DNA from: JABDIP01 sp965212545
Lineage (GTDB): Bacteria; Pseudomonadota; Alphaproteobacteria; DSM-16000; Inquilinaceae
Reading direction: 5' to 3'
DNA: 64,000 nt
Assembly (NCBI GenBank): GCA_965212545.1
Contig: CBDBVB010000015.1
Location: forward strand, 124,001 to 188,000
The position numbers were made by a program, and so were the translations under genes. Shown here piece by piece: positions 39,897 to 48,175 of the stretch. The notes beneath the pieces are model-generated. The model ran no database searches. It had not been told where the DNA came from and was given only the letters and a program-made list of their open reading frames with translations. Each line of letters opens with the position of its first letter. The stretch's first letter is position 1.

Positions 39897-40649
39897 TCAG
39901 CCGGGCGGCCCCTCAGGGGTGATCAGCAGGAAATCAGCGCCGTCCGGATCGCCGATCACGGCCAGCGTTCCGACCCCGGCCGCAAAGGTTGGTTGCTGAT
40001 ACTGGACACCGCCGAGTTCGATCGCCCTGGCGACGGCGGCCCGGCAGTCATCGACCCAGAAGAAGGGTTGCCAATGGGGCCGGGCGTTGGCCCCGTCGGG
40101 GATCGGCACCGGGTAGATGCCGGCCACGGCGGCCTCGCCCTCCAGGAAGATGGTATAGGGGCCGGTCTCCGCGCTGGTCTGGTCGAGCGGCGTCCAGCCG
40201 ATCGCGGCGGCATAGAAGTTCCGTGCCGCGGCCGGGTCGCGGGCGATCAGCTGGTTCCACCAGACCCGGCCGGGGGCCGGCGGCACGGTCGGTTCGGGCC
40301 GCGCGCGCCAAAGTCGGAAAGCCGCGCCCTCCGGGTCTTCCAGCTCGGCGAAGCGACCGACCCCCGGGATGTCGGTGCCCGGCACGGTGATCGTCGCGCC
40401 GGCCGCCGCGGCCTGCTCCGCCATGGCATCCGGGTTGTCGACCTCGAGATAGGGAATCCATCGCGAGGACTCGCCGGGGCGGGCCGCCTGGATCCGGGCG
40501 ATGTGCGGCTCGCCGGCATGGACCAGGCCGCTCTCGTCGATGGTCCAGCCGAGCAGTGCCGTATAGAAGCGTCGCGCCGAATCGACATCGGTCGTCATCA
40601 AGTCGTGCCACATGATGGTGCCCAGGGGCCGCCCGGAGGAATTCGTCAT
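39897..40649 (-). CDS. VOC (glyoxalase-like) family protein, two-domain
   Basis: 250 residues with two vicinal-oxygen-chelate modules. The first is GTIMWHDLMTTDVDSARRFYTALLGWTI with a later ELEDPEGAAFRLW. The second is GRVWWNQLIARDPAAARNFYAAAIGWTPL with VIGDPDGADFLLI. The metal-ligand positions of the VOC fold are partly conserved (His in the first module, Asn in the second). Members include glyoxalases, extradiol dioxygenases and antibiotic-binding proteins; the reaction here is not predictable. The start at 40649 matches the family N-terminus. Confidence 0.85.
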   Translation of the reverse strand: MTNSSGRPLGTIMWHDLMTTDVDSARRFYTALLGWTIDESGLVHAGEPHIARIQAARPGESSRWIPYLEVDNPDAMAEQAAAAGATITVPGTDIPGVGRFAELEDPEGAAFRLWRARPEPTVPPAPGRVWWNQLIARDPAAARNFYAAAIGWTPLDQTSAETGPYTIFLEGEAAVAGIYPVPIPDGANARPHWQPFFWVDDCRAAVARAIELGGVQYQQPTFAAGVGTLAVIGDPDGADFLLITPEGPPG

Positions 40650-40724
40650 GTCACGATCCGTCCTCTTCCTGTCATCGCGATCGCACCGTCCGGCCGTCGC
40701 CGCCAACATCCCGGTTGGTCATGC

Positions 40725-42236
40725 TCAACGTGAATCCTCGATCTCGGTGCGCAGTTCGTCGAGCGCGTCCCCTTTGATCGCAAGGCTTTCCTCGATCAGC
40801 CCGTAGGCGATATAGAACTTGTAGACGTTGCGGACATATTCGATGGTCTCGCGCCCGATCTGGTCGGCGGCGACCAGTTCCACATGGCCGAACCAGCGGT
40901 TCGGATCCAGATCCCGCCCCGTCGCGGCCTCGCGCAGGCCTGCGACCCGCGCCGGCCCGGCATTGTAGGCGGCGAATGTGAACAGCCAGCGGTCGAGCGG
41001 GGCGACGTCCTCCGATACGAAATAGCGGTCATGGACGAAGCGCAGGTATTTCACCCCGGCATGAACGTTGCCGTCCAGGGTATCGATCTCGGACACGCCG
41101 ACATTCGGATCGCTGGCGGTGCTCTGCAGAACCTGCATGACGCCGATTGCGCCGGCATCGCTGCGCTGGCCCTGGTCGAGGCGGGATTCCTGGTAGCCGA
41201 CCGCGGCGACCAGCGGCCAGTCGATATCGTAGGCGGCGGCGTGACGGTGAATGGCGGCGATCGTCTCGTCGTTCGACGCCAGATCGCCGAGTGCCACCGG
41301 GCCGTCCGTGAAGCGCGTATCGCCCAGATACCGGTTGAAGAGGATGTTGCCGAGCAGGCTGCCCTTGCGGTTGTCGCCGATGAAGGCATTCACCGCGGCC
41401 TCCAGTTGAGGGCTGTCGGGGCGCATGGCCCAGGCGATCTCGCCGCCGTTGTTGACCGCGATCTCGGGGTGCAGTCGGATGTTGGGAAAGAACTGGGCCC
41501 AGAATTCGGCCTTGTGATTGTCCATGACGATCATCGGCAGCAGGCCGGCATCGACCAGCTCCAGCAGATCTTCATCTTCCAGGTATTCGTCGGCGAGCAC
41601 CAGTTCGACCTCCGGCCGACCGGCCGCGTCGAGGTCTTCGCCGAGCCTGAGCAGGCTGGTGTAATAGCTGGAGGATTGGCGCACATGGACCCGGGCGCCG
41701 GACAGATCGTCCAGGCTCTCGATCTGGGGTCCCGACGGCCCGGTGACGACGATCTCGCTGACACCGGTCAGCAATGGGCGCGAGAAGTCGACCAGCGCGG
41801 CGCGCTCGGGGGTGATCGTCAGGTTGCCGGCGGCGATGTCGCCCAGCCCTTCCAGCAGGCCGGGGATCAGCCGGTCGCGGCTGACCGGGATGACGACAAC
41901 CTCGATATCGAGTTCGCCGAGGCCCAGATCATCGCTGACCCGCTCCTCGAACGCCTTCAGCAGCTCGTAGGTGAACCCCCGCTGGGTGCCGCGGTCGAGG
42001 AAGTAGAAGGTCCGGCTGTAGGGCACCAGCGCGCGGATCTGCCCGCGCGCCACCATGCCCTCCAGATCGCCGGTCCACCGGTCGACGAAGCTGTTGGCCG
42101 CCGCTCTGACGATGGGTCGCTCGGGGCCGGTTTCCGGCGCCGGGGCGCGGACCAGATTGTAGGCGGCGAACGCGGCAGTGAGCGCCAGCACGACGATGAC
42201 GACCAGGCCGGCCCGGGTGGCTGCCGATACGGTCAT
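40725..42236 (-). CDS. MltF-like membrane-bound lytic transglycosylase
   Basis: 503 residues. One N-terminal membrane helix, then an SBP_bac_3 domain (GQIRALVPYSRTFYFLD to AAVNAFIGD, about 60-310), then an SLT transglycosylase domain. The SLT part has the catalytic glutamate in GYQESRLDQ, GAIGVMQVLQSTA and FAAYNAGPARV. MltF cuts peptidoglycan glycan strands and senses peptide ligands through the SBP domain. The start overlaps the stop of the FkbM gene (ATGA), so GNAT-FkbM-MltF are coupled. The tail EIEDSR ends shortly after the SLT domain. Confidence 0.9.
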   Translation of the reverse strand: MTVSAATRAGLVVIVVLALTAAFAAYNLVRAPAPETGPERPIVRAAANSFVDRWTGDLEGMVARGQIRALVPYSRTFYFLDRGTQRGFTYELLKAFEERVSDDLGLGELDIEVVVIPVSRDRLIPGLLEGLGDIAAGNLTITPERAALVDFSRPLLTGVSEIVVTGPSGPQIESLDDLSGARVHVRQSSSYYTSLLRLGEDLDAAGRPEVELVLADEYLEDEDLLELVDAGLLPMIVMDNHKAEFWAQFFPNIRLHPEIAVNNGGEIAWAMRPDSPQLEAAVNAFIGDNRKGSLLGNILFNRYLGDTRFTDGPVALGDLASNDETIAAIHRHAAAYDIDWPLVAAVGYQESRLDQGQRSDAGAIGVMQVLQSTASDPNVGVSEIDTLDGNVHAGVKYLRFVHDRYFVSEDVAPLDRWLFTFAAYNAGPARVAGLREAATGRDLDPNRWFGHVELVAADQIGRETIEYVRNVYKFYIAYGLIEESLAIKGDALDELRTEIEDSR

Positions 42237-42910
42237 GTCGTGCGCCTCACGAACACCCCGTCCATGGCGATCAGCCGGGCGGTGCGGCGGTTGAAGTATC
42301 CGGGGATGAACAGGGCAGGGGTGAAGCCGAGCCCGTCGAGATGGTCGATCATGTCCTGATAGGACGGCTCGCCGACATAGACCGGGACGATTGCCAGTTC
42401 GAACTGCATGGCCTGGATCCGGTCCAGCACGCCGGCCGCGCCATCCAGCACCTGGCGGTCATAGCCCTGGGTATCGGATTTCAGCAGCACCCTGTCGCCG
42501 TCGCCGACATAGTCGTCGAACACCGCGTCCAGGCGTGCCTGCGGCACGGTTTCGGTGCCGGTATAGGCGGCGCTCTGCAACAGTCCGGTCATCTCCTCGG
42601 TCATAGCGAGCGCCGAACTCATATCGGATTGTGCCGACAGGTTGAGCGTCAGCGGCGTATCGGTATCGCCGAGCGCCATGCGGGGCGCCACCGTCCAGGC
42701 GGGATCGTTCGCGGCGGCCTCGACCACTGTCGCATGGGCCGACGATTGCGGTTCGAAAGACACGATCCGGCCGTCATAGCCGACGCGACGCAGGCGATCG
42801 GCGTATTGGCCGGTATTGGCGCCGACATCCAGCACCAGGTCGATCCGGTGATGGGCCAGCAGCGCGGCGAGGTTGCGTGACGATTTGGATGGCGGCTTGG
42901 CGGTGATCAT
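42233..42910 (-). CDS. FkbM-family SAM-dependent methyltransferase
   Basis: 225 residues. The SAM-binding VLDVGANTGQYADRLRRVGYDG and IVSFEPQSSAHATV are standard. DRVLLKSDTQGYDRQVLDGAAGVL is the FkbM signature with the acidic catalytic region. FkbM enzymes O-methylate sugars, lipids or polyketides. Start ATG 42910 overlaps the stop of the upstream GNAT gene (ATGA), and its own stop overlaps MltF. Coupling with a peptidoglycan enzyme suggests an envelope sugar as target, which is inference. Confidence 0.88.
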   Translation of the reverse strand: MITAKPPSKSSRNLAALLAHHRIDLVLDVGANTGQYADRLRRVGYDGRIVSFEPQSSAHATVVEAAANDPAWTVAPRMALGDTDTPLTLNLSAQSDMSSALAMTEEMTGLLQSAAYTGTETVPQARLDAVFDDYVGDGDRVLLKSDTQGYDRQVLDGAAGVLDRIQAMQFELAIVPVYVGEPSYQDMIDHLDGLGFTPALFIPGYFNRRTARLIAMDGVFVRRTT

Positions 42911-43416
42911 GTCCCGGTCAGATGCTTGATGTAGTGGTATTCGACGCTGTTCGACCGGTCGCACAGGTCACGAAGTTCCGGCAGTCGCCGAAAGCCCAGC
43001 CGCTCATAAAGGCGATGGGCATCTTCGAACCGGGTGTCGGTCCACAACTCGACGAATCCGGCTTGGCGCAGCGCCGCCTCCTCATCGACCAAGCGGACCA
43101 GCCGCCCTCCGAGGCCGCAGCCGCGGGCCTCGCGGTCGACATAGAGCTTGAGCAGCTCCATGCCGCCAGCCCGTCCGGGCCTGGCCGCGATCGGCGCGGC
43201 GCCGATGCACCCGACGACGCGGCCGGCGTTCTCGGCAACCCAGAACCGCCCGCCGCGGTCCCGATAGTGCGAGGCTACGGCGCGCAGCTCCGGGATTTCG
43301 CCATCCACGTCCAGCACGCAGCCCGGATACTCGGCGAAGCAGCCGCCGATCAGCGCGATGAGCCCGTCTTCATCCTCGTTGCGGGCATCACGGACGACCA
43401 TTTGGCCGGCAGTCAT
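42907..43416 (-). CDS. GNAT-family N-acetyltransferase
   Basis: 169 residues. VRDARNEDEDGLIALI at the start, MELLKLYVDREARGCGLGGRLVRLVDEEA (the acetyl-CoA pyrophosphate loop, RGxGxG variant RGCGLG) and ELWTDTRFEDAHRLYERLGFRRL define the GNAT fold. It transfers acetyl from acetyl-CoA to an amine; the substrate is unknown. It is the first of three overlapping genes and lies 16 bases after the aminotransferase gene on the same strand. Confidence 0.9.
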   Translation of the reverse strand: MTAGQMVVRDARNEDEDGLIALIGGCFAEYPGCVLDVDGEIPELRAVASHYRDRGGRFWVAENAGRVVGCIGAAPIAARPGRAGGMELLKLYVDREARGCGLGGRLVRLVDEEAALRQAGFVELWTDTRFEDAHRLYERLGFRRLPELRDLCDRSNSVEYHYIKHLTGT

Positions 43417-43432
43417 GGCGATTGGCGCGGCA

Positions 43433-44269
43433 TCAGCGCGAATGGGCGTAGTCCCAGTACAGTTCGCGGGCGCGGTTATAGACCGGCCCCGGTTGCAGGT
43501 CGCGGTTCTGGATCCGGGTGAAGGGCAGGACCTTGCCGTGATTGCCGCTTGAGAAGACCTCGTCGGCCGCCATCAGATCGGCGACGGTGACCCGCGTCTC
43601 CCGAACCTCATGGCCGTCCTCGCGCAGCAGGCCGATGATCCGGCGTCGGGTGATGCCGTCCAGGAAGCAGCCATTGGGCGCCGGGGTGAAGACCACGCCG
43701 TCTCGGGCAAAGAACAGGTTTGCAGTGGCGAACTCGGCGACATTGCCCATCTGGTCCAGCACGACAGCGTTCTGGTAGCCGCGATCCATCGCCTCGCGCA
43801 GGGCCAACCCGGATTGCGGATACAAGCAGGCGGCCTTGGCCTCGGTGGGCGCAGTCTCGGGTGTTGGCCGGCGCCGCGACGATATCAGGGCCGAGGCGCC
43901 GCTTGGCTCGGGCAACGCCGCCTCGTAGACCGAGATCGAGAACCGGGTGGTATCCGGATCGGGCGTCACGAACCCGCTCTCGGCCCAGAACATGGGCCGG
44001 ATATAGAGCGCGGTTCCGGCGGGAAAGCGTGCGATGCCGTCGCGCGCCAGACCCTCGATCGCCTCACCGTCATGGGACGGGTTCAGGCCCATGACATGGG
44101 CCGAATTGACCACCCGCTGACAATGCATGTCGAGGTCCGGGCTCACCCCCTCGAACGCGCGGGCGCCGTCGAAGACGCAGGACCCCAGCCAGACGGCATG
44201 GCTCATCGGTCCCAGAATGCCGGGGTTGCCCTCGAGCCATTCACCGTTGAAGAACGTCTGCGGCGCCAT
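43433..44269 (-). CDS. Branched-chain aminotransferase-like class IV PLP enzyme
   Basis: 278 residues. GPMSHAVWLGSCVFDGARAFEG and LYIRPMFWAESG are BCAT-type. The PLP lysine is in PTEAKAACLYPQS. VAEFATANLFFARDG and FLDGITRRRIIGLL complete the fold-type IV site. It likely reversibly aminates branched-chain or related 2-oxo acids, though D-amino-acid transaminases and aminodeoxychorismate lyases share the fold; ARAFEG and length favour BCAT. The gene lies 16 bases upstream of the GNAT gene. Confidence 0.87.
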   Translation of the reverse strand: MAPQTFFNGEWLEGNPGILGPMSHAVWLGSCVFDGARAFEGVSPDLDMHCQRVVNSAHVMGLNPSHDGEAIEGLARDGIARFPAGTALYIRPMFWAESGFVTPDPDTTRFSISVYEAALPEPSGASALISSRRRPTPETAPTEAKAACLYPQSGLALREAMDRGYQNAVVLDQMGNVAEFATANLFFARDGVVFTPAPNGCFLDGITRRRIIGLLREDGHEVRETRVTVADLMAADEVFSSGNHGKVLPFTRIQNRDLQPGPVYNRARELYWDYAHSR

Positions 44270-44353
44270 CCCCTGCTCCCTGGTTCGAATCCTGCCGGAA
44301 CAATAGCCTGAGCAGGAGGGCGGTGCCAGCGGCCACGAATGCCTTGCCGGCGG

Positions 44354-44980
44354 CTATTGGCTGGCCCAGATGATCCGCGCGATCCACATCACTTCGGCGC
44401 GTTTCAGCGTTCGCGTCGGATGTGCGGGGTTGAACGAGCCCAGTTCGATCTTGTTGGCGCTCTGCCGGGTGAGCTCCTTGGCCATCACCTCGCCGCCGGC
44501 GGTCCGCACCACGACCCGGTCGCCGCGACGGACGCTGGCCGATGGCGATATGATGATACGGTCGCCGTCGCGATAGACCGGCTCCATGCTGTCGCCGCTG
44601 ATCTCAAGGGCATAGGCGTGGGGGTCGCCGACCTCCGGGAACAGGACTTCGTCCCAGCCGGTCCCGGCCGGATAGCCGGCATCGTCGAAGAAGCCCTCGG
44701 ACCCGGCCTGGGCGTAGCCGATGATCGGGATGCGCGGCGCCGCCTCGCCCGGTTCCGCCAGCAGGCTGACGAACTCCGCCATGTTGCTGCCGGTCGCGGA
44801 CAGGATCTTGGAGAGGCTTTCGGTTGACGGCCAGCGCAGCTTGCCCTGCGGCGTGGTTCGCTTGCTGGGATTGAATGTGGTCGGGTCGAGTCCGGAGCGA
44901 CGCGCCAGTCCGGATGCGGACAGCCCATAGCGCTTCGCAAGCAGATCGATCGCGTGCCAAACGTCACCATGTCTCAACAT
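44354..44980 (-). CDS. S24 (LexA/CI-like) transcriptional regulator
   Basis: 208 residues. An N-terminal helix-turn-helix (AIDLLAKRYGLSASGLARRSGLDPTTF) precedes a peptidase S24 domain. Catalytic Ser131 is in ISGDSMEP and Lys168 in GGEVMAKEL, 37 residues apart as in LexA (Ser119/Lys156). A candidate Ala-Gly cleavage bond is at 92-93 (YAQAG). The layout allows RecA-stimulated self-cleavage, although many chromosomal members of this group are not SOS linked. ATG 44980 is immediately downstream of a GAACATGTTC palindrome, suggesting autoregulation. No phage genes are nearby. Confidence 0.85.
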   Translation of the reverse strand: MLRHGDVWHAIDLLAKRYGLSASGLARRSGLDPTTFNPSKRTTPQGKLRWPSTESLSKILSATGSNMAEFVSLLAEPGEAAPRIPIIGYAQAGSEGFFDDAGYPAGTGWDEVLFPEVGDPHAYALEISGDSMEPVYRDGDRIIISPSASVRRGDRVVVRTAGGEVMAKELTRQSANKIELGSFNPAHPTRTLKRAEVMWIARIIWASQ

Positions 44981-44982
44981 AG

Positions 44983-44992
44983 GAACATGTTC
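44983..44992 (-). promoter_or_regulatory. Palindromic operator candidate upstream of the S24 regulator
   Basis: GAACATGTTC, a perfect 10-bp palindrome two bases ahead of the start codon at 44980. The half-sites GAAC and GTTC are those used by LexA-type repressors, but the 2-base spacing is shorter than in known LexA boxes. Confidence 0.45.
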
Positions 44993-45087
44993 ACATAATT
45001 TGGCTACGTCCGTCGCTAGGAACGTATTCGCATCGGACATTCGGGGGGTAGGCAGCCAGTGTGCGGAACCGGCTGCGAATGCGGCGG

Positions 45088-45309
45088 TTAGTCTTTGTGC
45101 AGCACCATCGCACGATAGATCTGCCACGCGACCTCGACCGAAACTCCGGCCGCACGGGCGCCGGCGGCCAGCATGGTCGCCGTCGGCTTGACCGGCACCG
45201 ACACGGATCCCGTCTCGGCATCGGCGGGACGGCCGTCCAGAGACAGAGTCATGGTGTCGGCGGATCCGGGACGAGGAGGTGCTGCAATATCCATTTTCTC
45301 GTCACTCAC
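45088..45309 (-). CDS. Uncharacterised 73-residue protein
   Basis: MSDEKMDIAAPPRPGSADTMTLSLDG is a disordered, Pro/Asp-rich start, followed by a short helical C-terminus, TATMLAAGARAAGVSVEVAWQIYRAMV. I do not recognise a family. It is 107 bases upstream of the S24 regulator gene on the same strand, with the GAACATGTTC palindrome in the gap, so it may be separately transcribed. The regular helix and its position suggest a true gene, but no domain proves it. Confidence 0.5.
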   Translation of the reverse strand: MSDEKMDIAAPPRPGSADTMTLSLDGRPADAETGSVSVPVKPTATMLAAGARAAGVSVEVAWQIYRAMVLHKD

Positions 45310-45588
45310 TATCCGTAACTCCTGGTCTGGGCGTTACAGAGGCAAAATCGATGCCAAACATGAATTGTGAGACGAAAGCCGATCAATTTACCTAAAAATT
45401 CAGGAAATATTTGTTGAAAATCAGCGGTTATATATTTGAGTTATACAGGTAACATTTTGTTAGGGTTAATGAAAATTTACCAATACTGGGCAAGTTTATT
45501 GGCAATTTGCGAATCTATCTTGCGACGGAATTGCAAAATGCGATTCGGGAGTCAGAACAAAGCTCCGGTCCCAGGATGAATTCCGCCT
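45310..45588. other. AT-rich intergenic region
   Basis: No gene is seen in this gap. It is strikingly AT-rich for this genome, above all 45370-45540, with runs such as TTATATATTTGAGTTATA. It separates the divergent 73-residue ORF from pyrD and probably holds promoters for both directions. I could not assign specific boxes. Confidence 0.4.
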
Positions 45589-45693
45589 GTGACAGCGACA
45601 TCACAGACTGCTAGCGTCGCCGCGCCATTCGGTCCGGCCGAAATACTCCGGGCAGGGCCGGGCGTTGGATTGCCGCAGGCTCGCGAGTCGCCC

Positions 45694-46755
45694 GTGTCAG
45701 TATTGACAAATCCATTCCCGATCGTTCGGCCGCTGCTGCACGCCCTGCCGCCAGAGGCCGCGCACCAGCTTACCTTGTTGGGGCTCAGGGCCGGGTTGGC
45801 GCCGCGACAGCATGGGGCGGACGAGCCGATCCTGCGCACCAGCCTGTGGGGTCGCGACTTCGCCAACCCGATCGGGCTGGCGGCCGGGTTTGACAAGGAT
45901 GCGGTGGCGGTCGGACCTCTGCTGCGGCTTGGGTTCGGCTTCATCGAGATCGGCGGCGTGACCCCAAACCCGCAATCCGGCAATCCACGGCCGCGGGTGT
46001 TCCGCCTGCCGGGACAGGGCGCGCTGATCAACCGCCTTGGCCTCAACAGCGCTGGCATGTCCGTGGTGGCGGCCAATCTCGGCCGGCAACCGCGCCTGGG
46101 GCCGGTCGGCGTCAATCTCGGCCGCAACAAGGACAGCGTCGACGCCGAGGCCGACTATCGGGTGCTGGTCACGGGTTTTGCCGGATTGGCGGATTTCCTG
46201 GTGGTCAACATATCGTCGCCGAACACGCCTGGGCTCAGGGCGCTGCAAGGCCGTGACGCACTGGCGCAGCTCCTGGACGGCATCCTCATGGCGCGGGCCG
46301 CGACCGGTCACGCAACGCCGGTCCTGGTCAAGATCGCACCCGATCTGACCCCGGGCGAGTGTGACGACATCGCCGATGTCGCCCTGCGGAGCGGGATCGA
46401 CGGGCTGGTGGTGTCGAACACGACGATCGCCCGTCCCGAGGGGCTGCCGCCGGCCCTCGCGGCCGAAGCCGGCGGCCTCAGCGGCGGGCCGCTGATGGCG
46501 CCATCGACCGCGCTGCTGCGCGGGATGGCGGAGCGGACCGGCCGTCGGCTGCCGATCATCGGCGTCGGCGGGGTGGCCGGCGCCGCCGATGCCTATGCCA
46601 AGATCCGCGCCGGCGCGTCGCTGGTGCAGCTCTACACGGCGCTGGTCTATCAGGGGCCGGGTCTGGTCGCGGCGATCAAGCGCGACCTGGCGGGATTGTT
46701 GCGGGCCGACGGATACGAATCGGTCGCCCAGGCGGTGGGCGCCGATCTCGCCTGA
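45694..46755 (+). CDS. pyrD: Dihydroorotate dehydrogenase, class 2 (quinone-linked)
   Basis: Membrane-associated FMN enzyme oxidising dihydroorotate to orotate in pyrimidine synthesis. NPIGLAAGFDKDA, FGFIEIGGVTPNPQSGNPRPRVFRLP, the catalytic serine region VNISSPNTPGLR, LVKIAPDLT and IIGVGGVAGAADAYAKIRAGASLVQLYTALVYQGP are class 2 hallmarks. The frame opens 35 codons further up (45589), but the GTG at 45694 (VSVLTNPFPIVRPLLHALPPE) matches the amphipathic N-terminus of the family and is preferred. About 353 residues. Confidence 0.92.
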   Translation: MSVLTNPFPIVRPLLHALPPEAAHQLTLLGLRAGLAPRQHGADEPILRTSLWGRDFANPIGLAAGFDKDAVAVGPLLRLGFGFIEIGGVTPNPQSGNPRPRVFRLPGQGALINRLGLNSAGMSVVAANLGRQPRLGPVGVNLGRNKDSVDAEADYRVLVTGFAGLADFLVVNISSPNTPGLRALQGRDALAQLLDGILMARAATGHATPVLVKIAPDLTPGECDDIADVALRSGIDGLVVSNTTIARPEGLPPALAAEAGGLSGGPLMAPSTALLRGMAERTGRRLPIIGVGGVAGAADAYAKIRAGASLVQLYTALVYQGPGLVAAIKRDLAGLLRADGYESVAQAVGADLA

Positions 46756-46855
46756 CCTGATGGCAAGAAAGAATTAACCAAAAGACAAGGATTGCGAGCA
46801 ACGATCCGGGGCATTGGCCCCTTGCCGGCCATTGCTCTTACCCCTGGCCGTGCCC

Positions 46856-48046
46856 ATGTCGCTGTCGCGTCATTTGATCCTTGCCCTGACCTATGGGGTG
46901 ATCGCGATCGCGGTCGCGCTGACCCTTCCCTACAGCATTCCGTCCATCGGCAAATGGAATGCGATCGGGATCGGCGCGCTCATTCTGATCTTCGGGGCGG
47001 TGCTGCACGAGGCCTATTCGCGGCAGGTGCTGGAGCGGGATCTGCGCATCGAACTGGGCCGGCTGGCCGATGTCCGCGACGAGGTGATGGGCGAGCTGTC
47101 GGCCGCGCGCGAGGAGATGCAGGCGATCCAGCGCCATCTGCAAAGCGGCCCGGCGAGCCCGGCGGCCATCGATCGGGTGCAGGACGAGGTCCGGGTGCTG
47201 CAGAACCTGGTGTCGCGGCTCACCGGACGTCGCGCCGGCCGGCCCCACGCGGACGGGCCGTTGGTGCTGGATCGGTCCATGGCCGGCGACGCGGCGGTCG
47301 ATGCCCTGTCGGAGGACGAACTGGCGCTGCTGCTGGAAGATGCCGTCCGCCGCGACCGCGTCGACATGGCGCTGCAGCCGATCGTCAGCCTGCCGCAGCG
47401 CAAGACCCGGTACTACGAGGCGCTGTGCCGGATCCGCACCGATGACGGGGCGCATATCCCGGCGGGCCGCTTCATCGAATTGGCCGAACGGCTGGGCCTG
47501 GTCACGGCCATCGACAACGTGCTGCTGTTCCGCTGCGTGCAACTGGTCCGCGACGCGGTAAGGCGGCATCGGCTGGTCGGCTTCTTCGCCAATGTCTCGG
47601 TCGATACCCTGCGGGACGATGGTTTCATGACGCAGTTCGTCGAGTTCGTGGCCGGTGCGCCCGACCTCGGCTCACGGCTGGTGTTCGAGATCGGGGCGAC
47701 GGATTTTCGCGAGGCCGGCGAGACGCTGTGGCCGCCGCTGGAACAGCTGGCGTCGCTTGGATTCCGCTTCTCGGTCGACAGGACGGGAAATCTCGCCTCA
47801 CTGGACGTCGCCGAGTTGGAGCGGCGCTTTGTCCGGTTCGTGAAGATCGACGCCGCCACTCTGATCTCGGAGACCCGGGATACGGAGTCGGCGGCCGGGC
47901 TGCTGGCGATCAAGCAGCGCCTCGACGAAAGCGCCATCGACCTGATCGTCGACCGGATCGAGACGGAACCGCAACTGGTCGAACTCCTCGACCTGCCGGT
48001 CGATTTCGGCCAGGGCCTGCTGTTCGGCGAGCCGCGCACCAGCTAA
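46856..48046 (+). CDS. Membrane EAL-domain protein with partly degenerate active site
   Basis: 396 residues. Two N-terminal membrane helices (LILALTYGVIAIAVAL, AIGIGALILIFGAVL) are followed by a coiled coil of about 70 residues and a C-terminal EAL domain. EAL is intact in YYEALCRIR, the metal-site Asn in FFANVSVDTL and Glu in LVFEIGATD are kept, and Lys in FVKIDAATL and Gln in DFGQGLLFGEP are kept. The DDFGTG loop reads SVDRTGNLASL, losing the first aspartate. It may bind cyclic di-GMP without cutting it. ATG 46856 is preferred to a TTG 42 bases upstream. Confidence 0.83.
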   Translation: MSLSRHLILALTYGVIAIAVALTLPYSIPSIGKWNAIGIGALILIFGAVLHEAYSRQVLERDLRIELGRLADVRDEVMGELSAAREEMQAIQRHLQSGPASPAAIDRVQDEVRVLQNLVSRLTGRRAGRPHADGPLVLDRSMAGDAAVDALSEDELALLLEDAVRRDRVDMALQPIVSLPQRKTRYYEALCRIRTDDGAHIPAGRFIELAERLGLVTAIDNVLLFRCVQLVRDAVRRHRLVGFFANVSVDTLRDDGFMTQFVEFVAGAPDLGSRLVFEIGATDFREAGETLWPPLEQLASLGFRFSVDRTGNLASLDVAELERRFVRFVKIDAATLISETRDTESAAGLLAIKQRLDESAIDLIVDRIETEPQLVELLDLPVDFGQGLLFGEPRTS

Positions 48047-48175
48047 GTCATTGACCGCCCACGCGGTCCGGTACCGTATCAACAGAATATGCGATGGCGC
48101 GTCCGGGCCGATCCGACTTGGTTCGACCGAGTCATGGTGGTAAAGACGCGGGCTCCGCATCAAGGGTCCCCCTGC

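Noticed and set aside
44354..44980. Prophage repressor implying an integrated phage.
   Set aside because: No integrase, structural, lysis or replication genes lie nearby; neighbours are ordinary metabolic genes.
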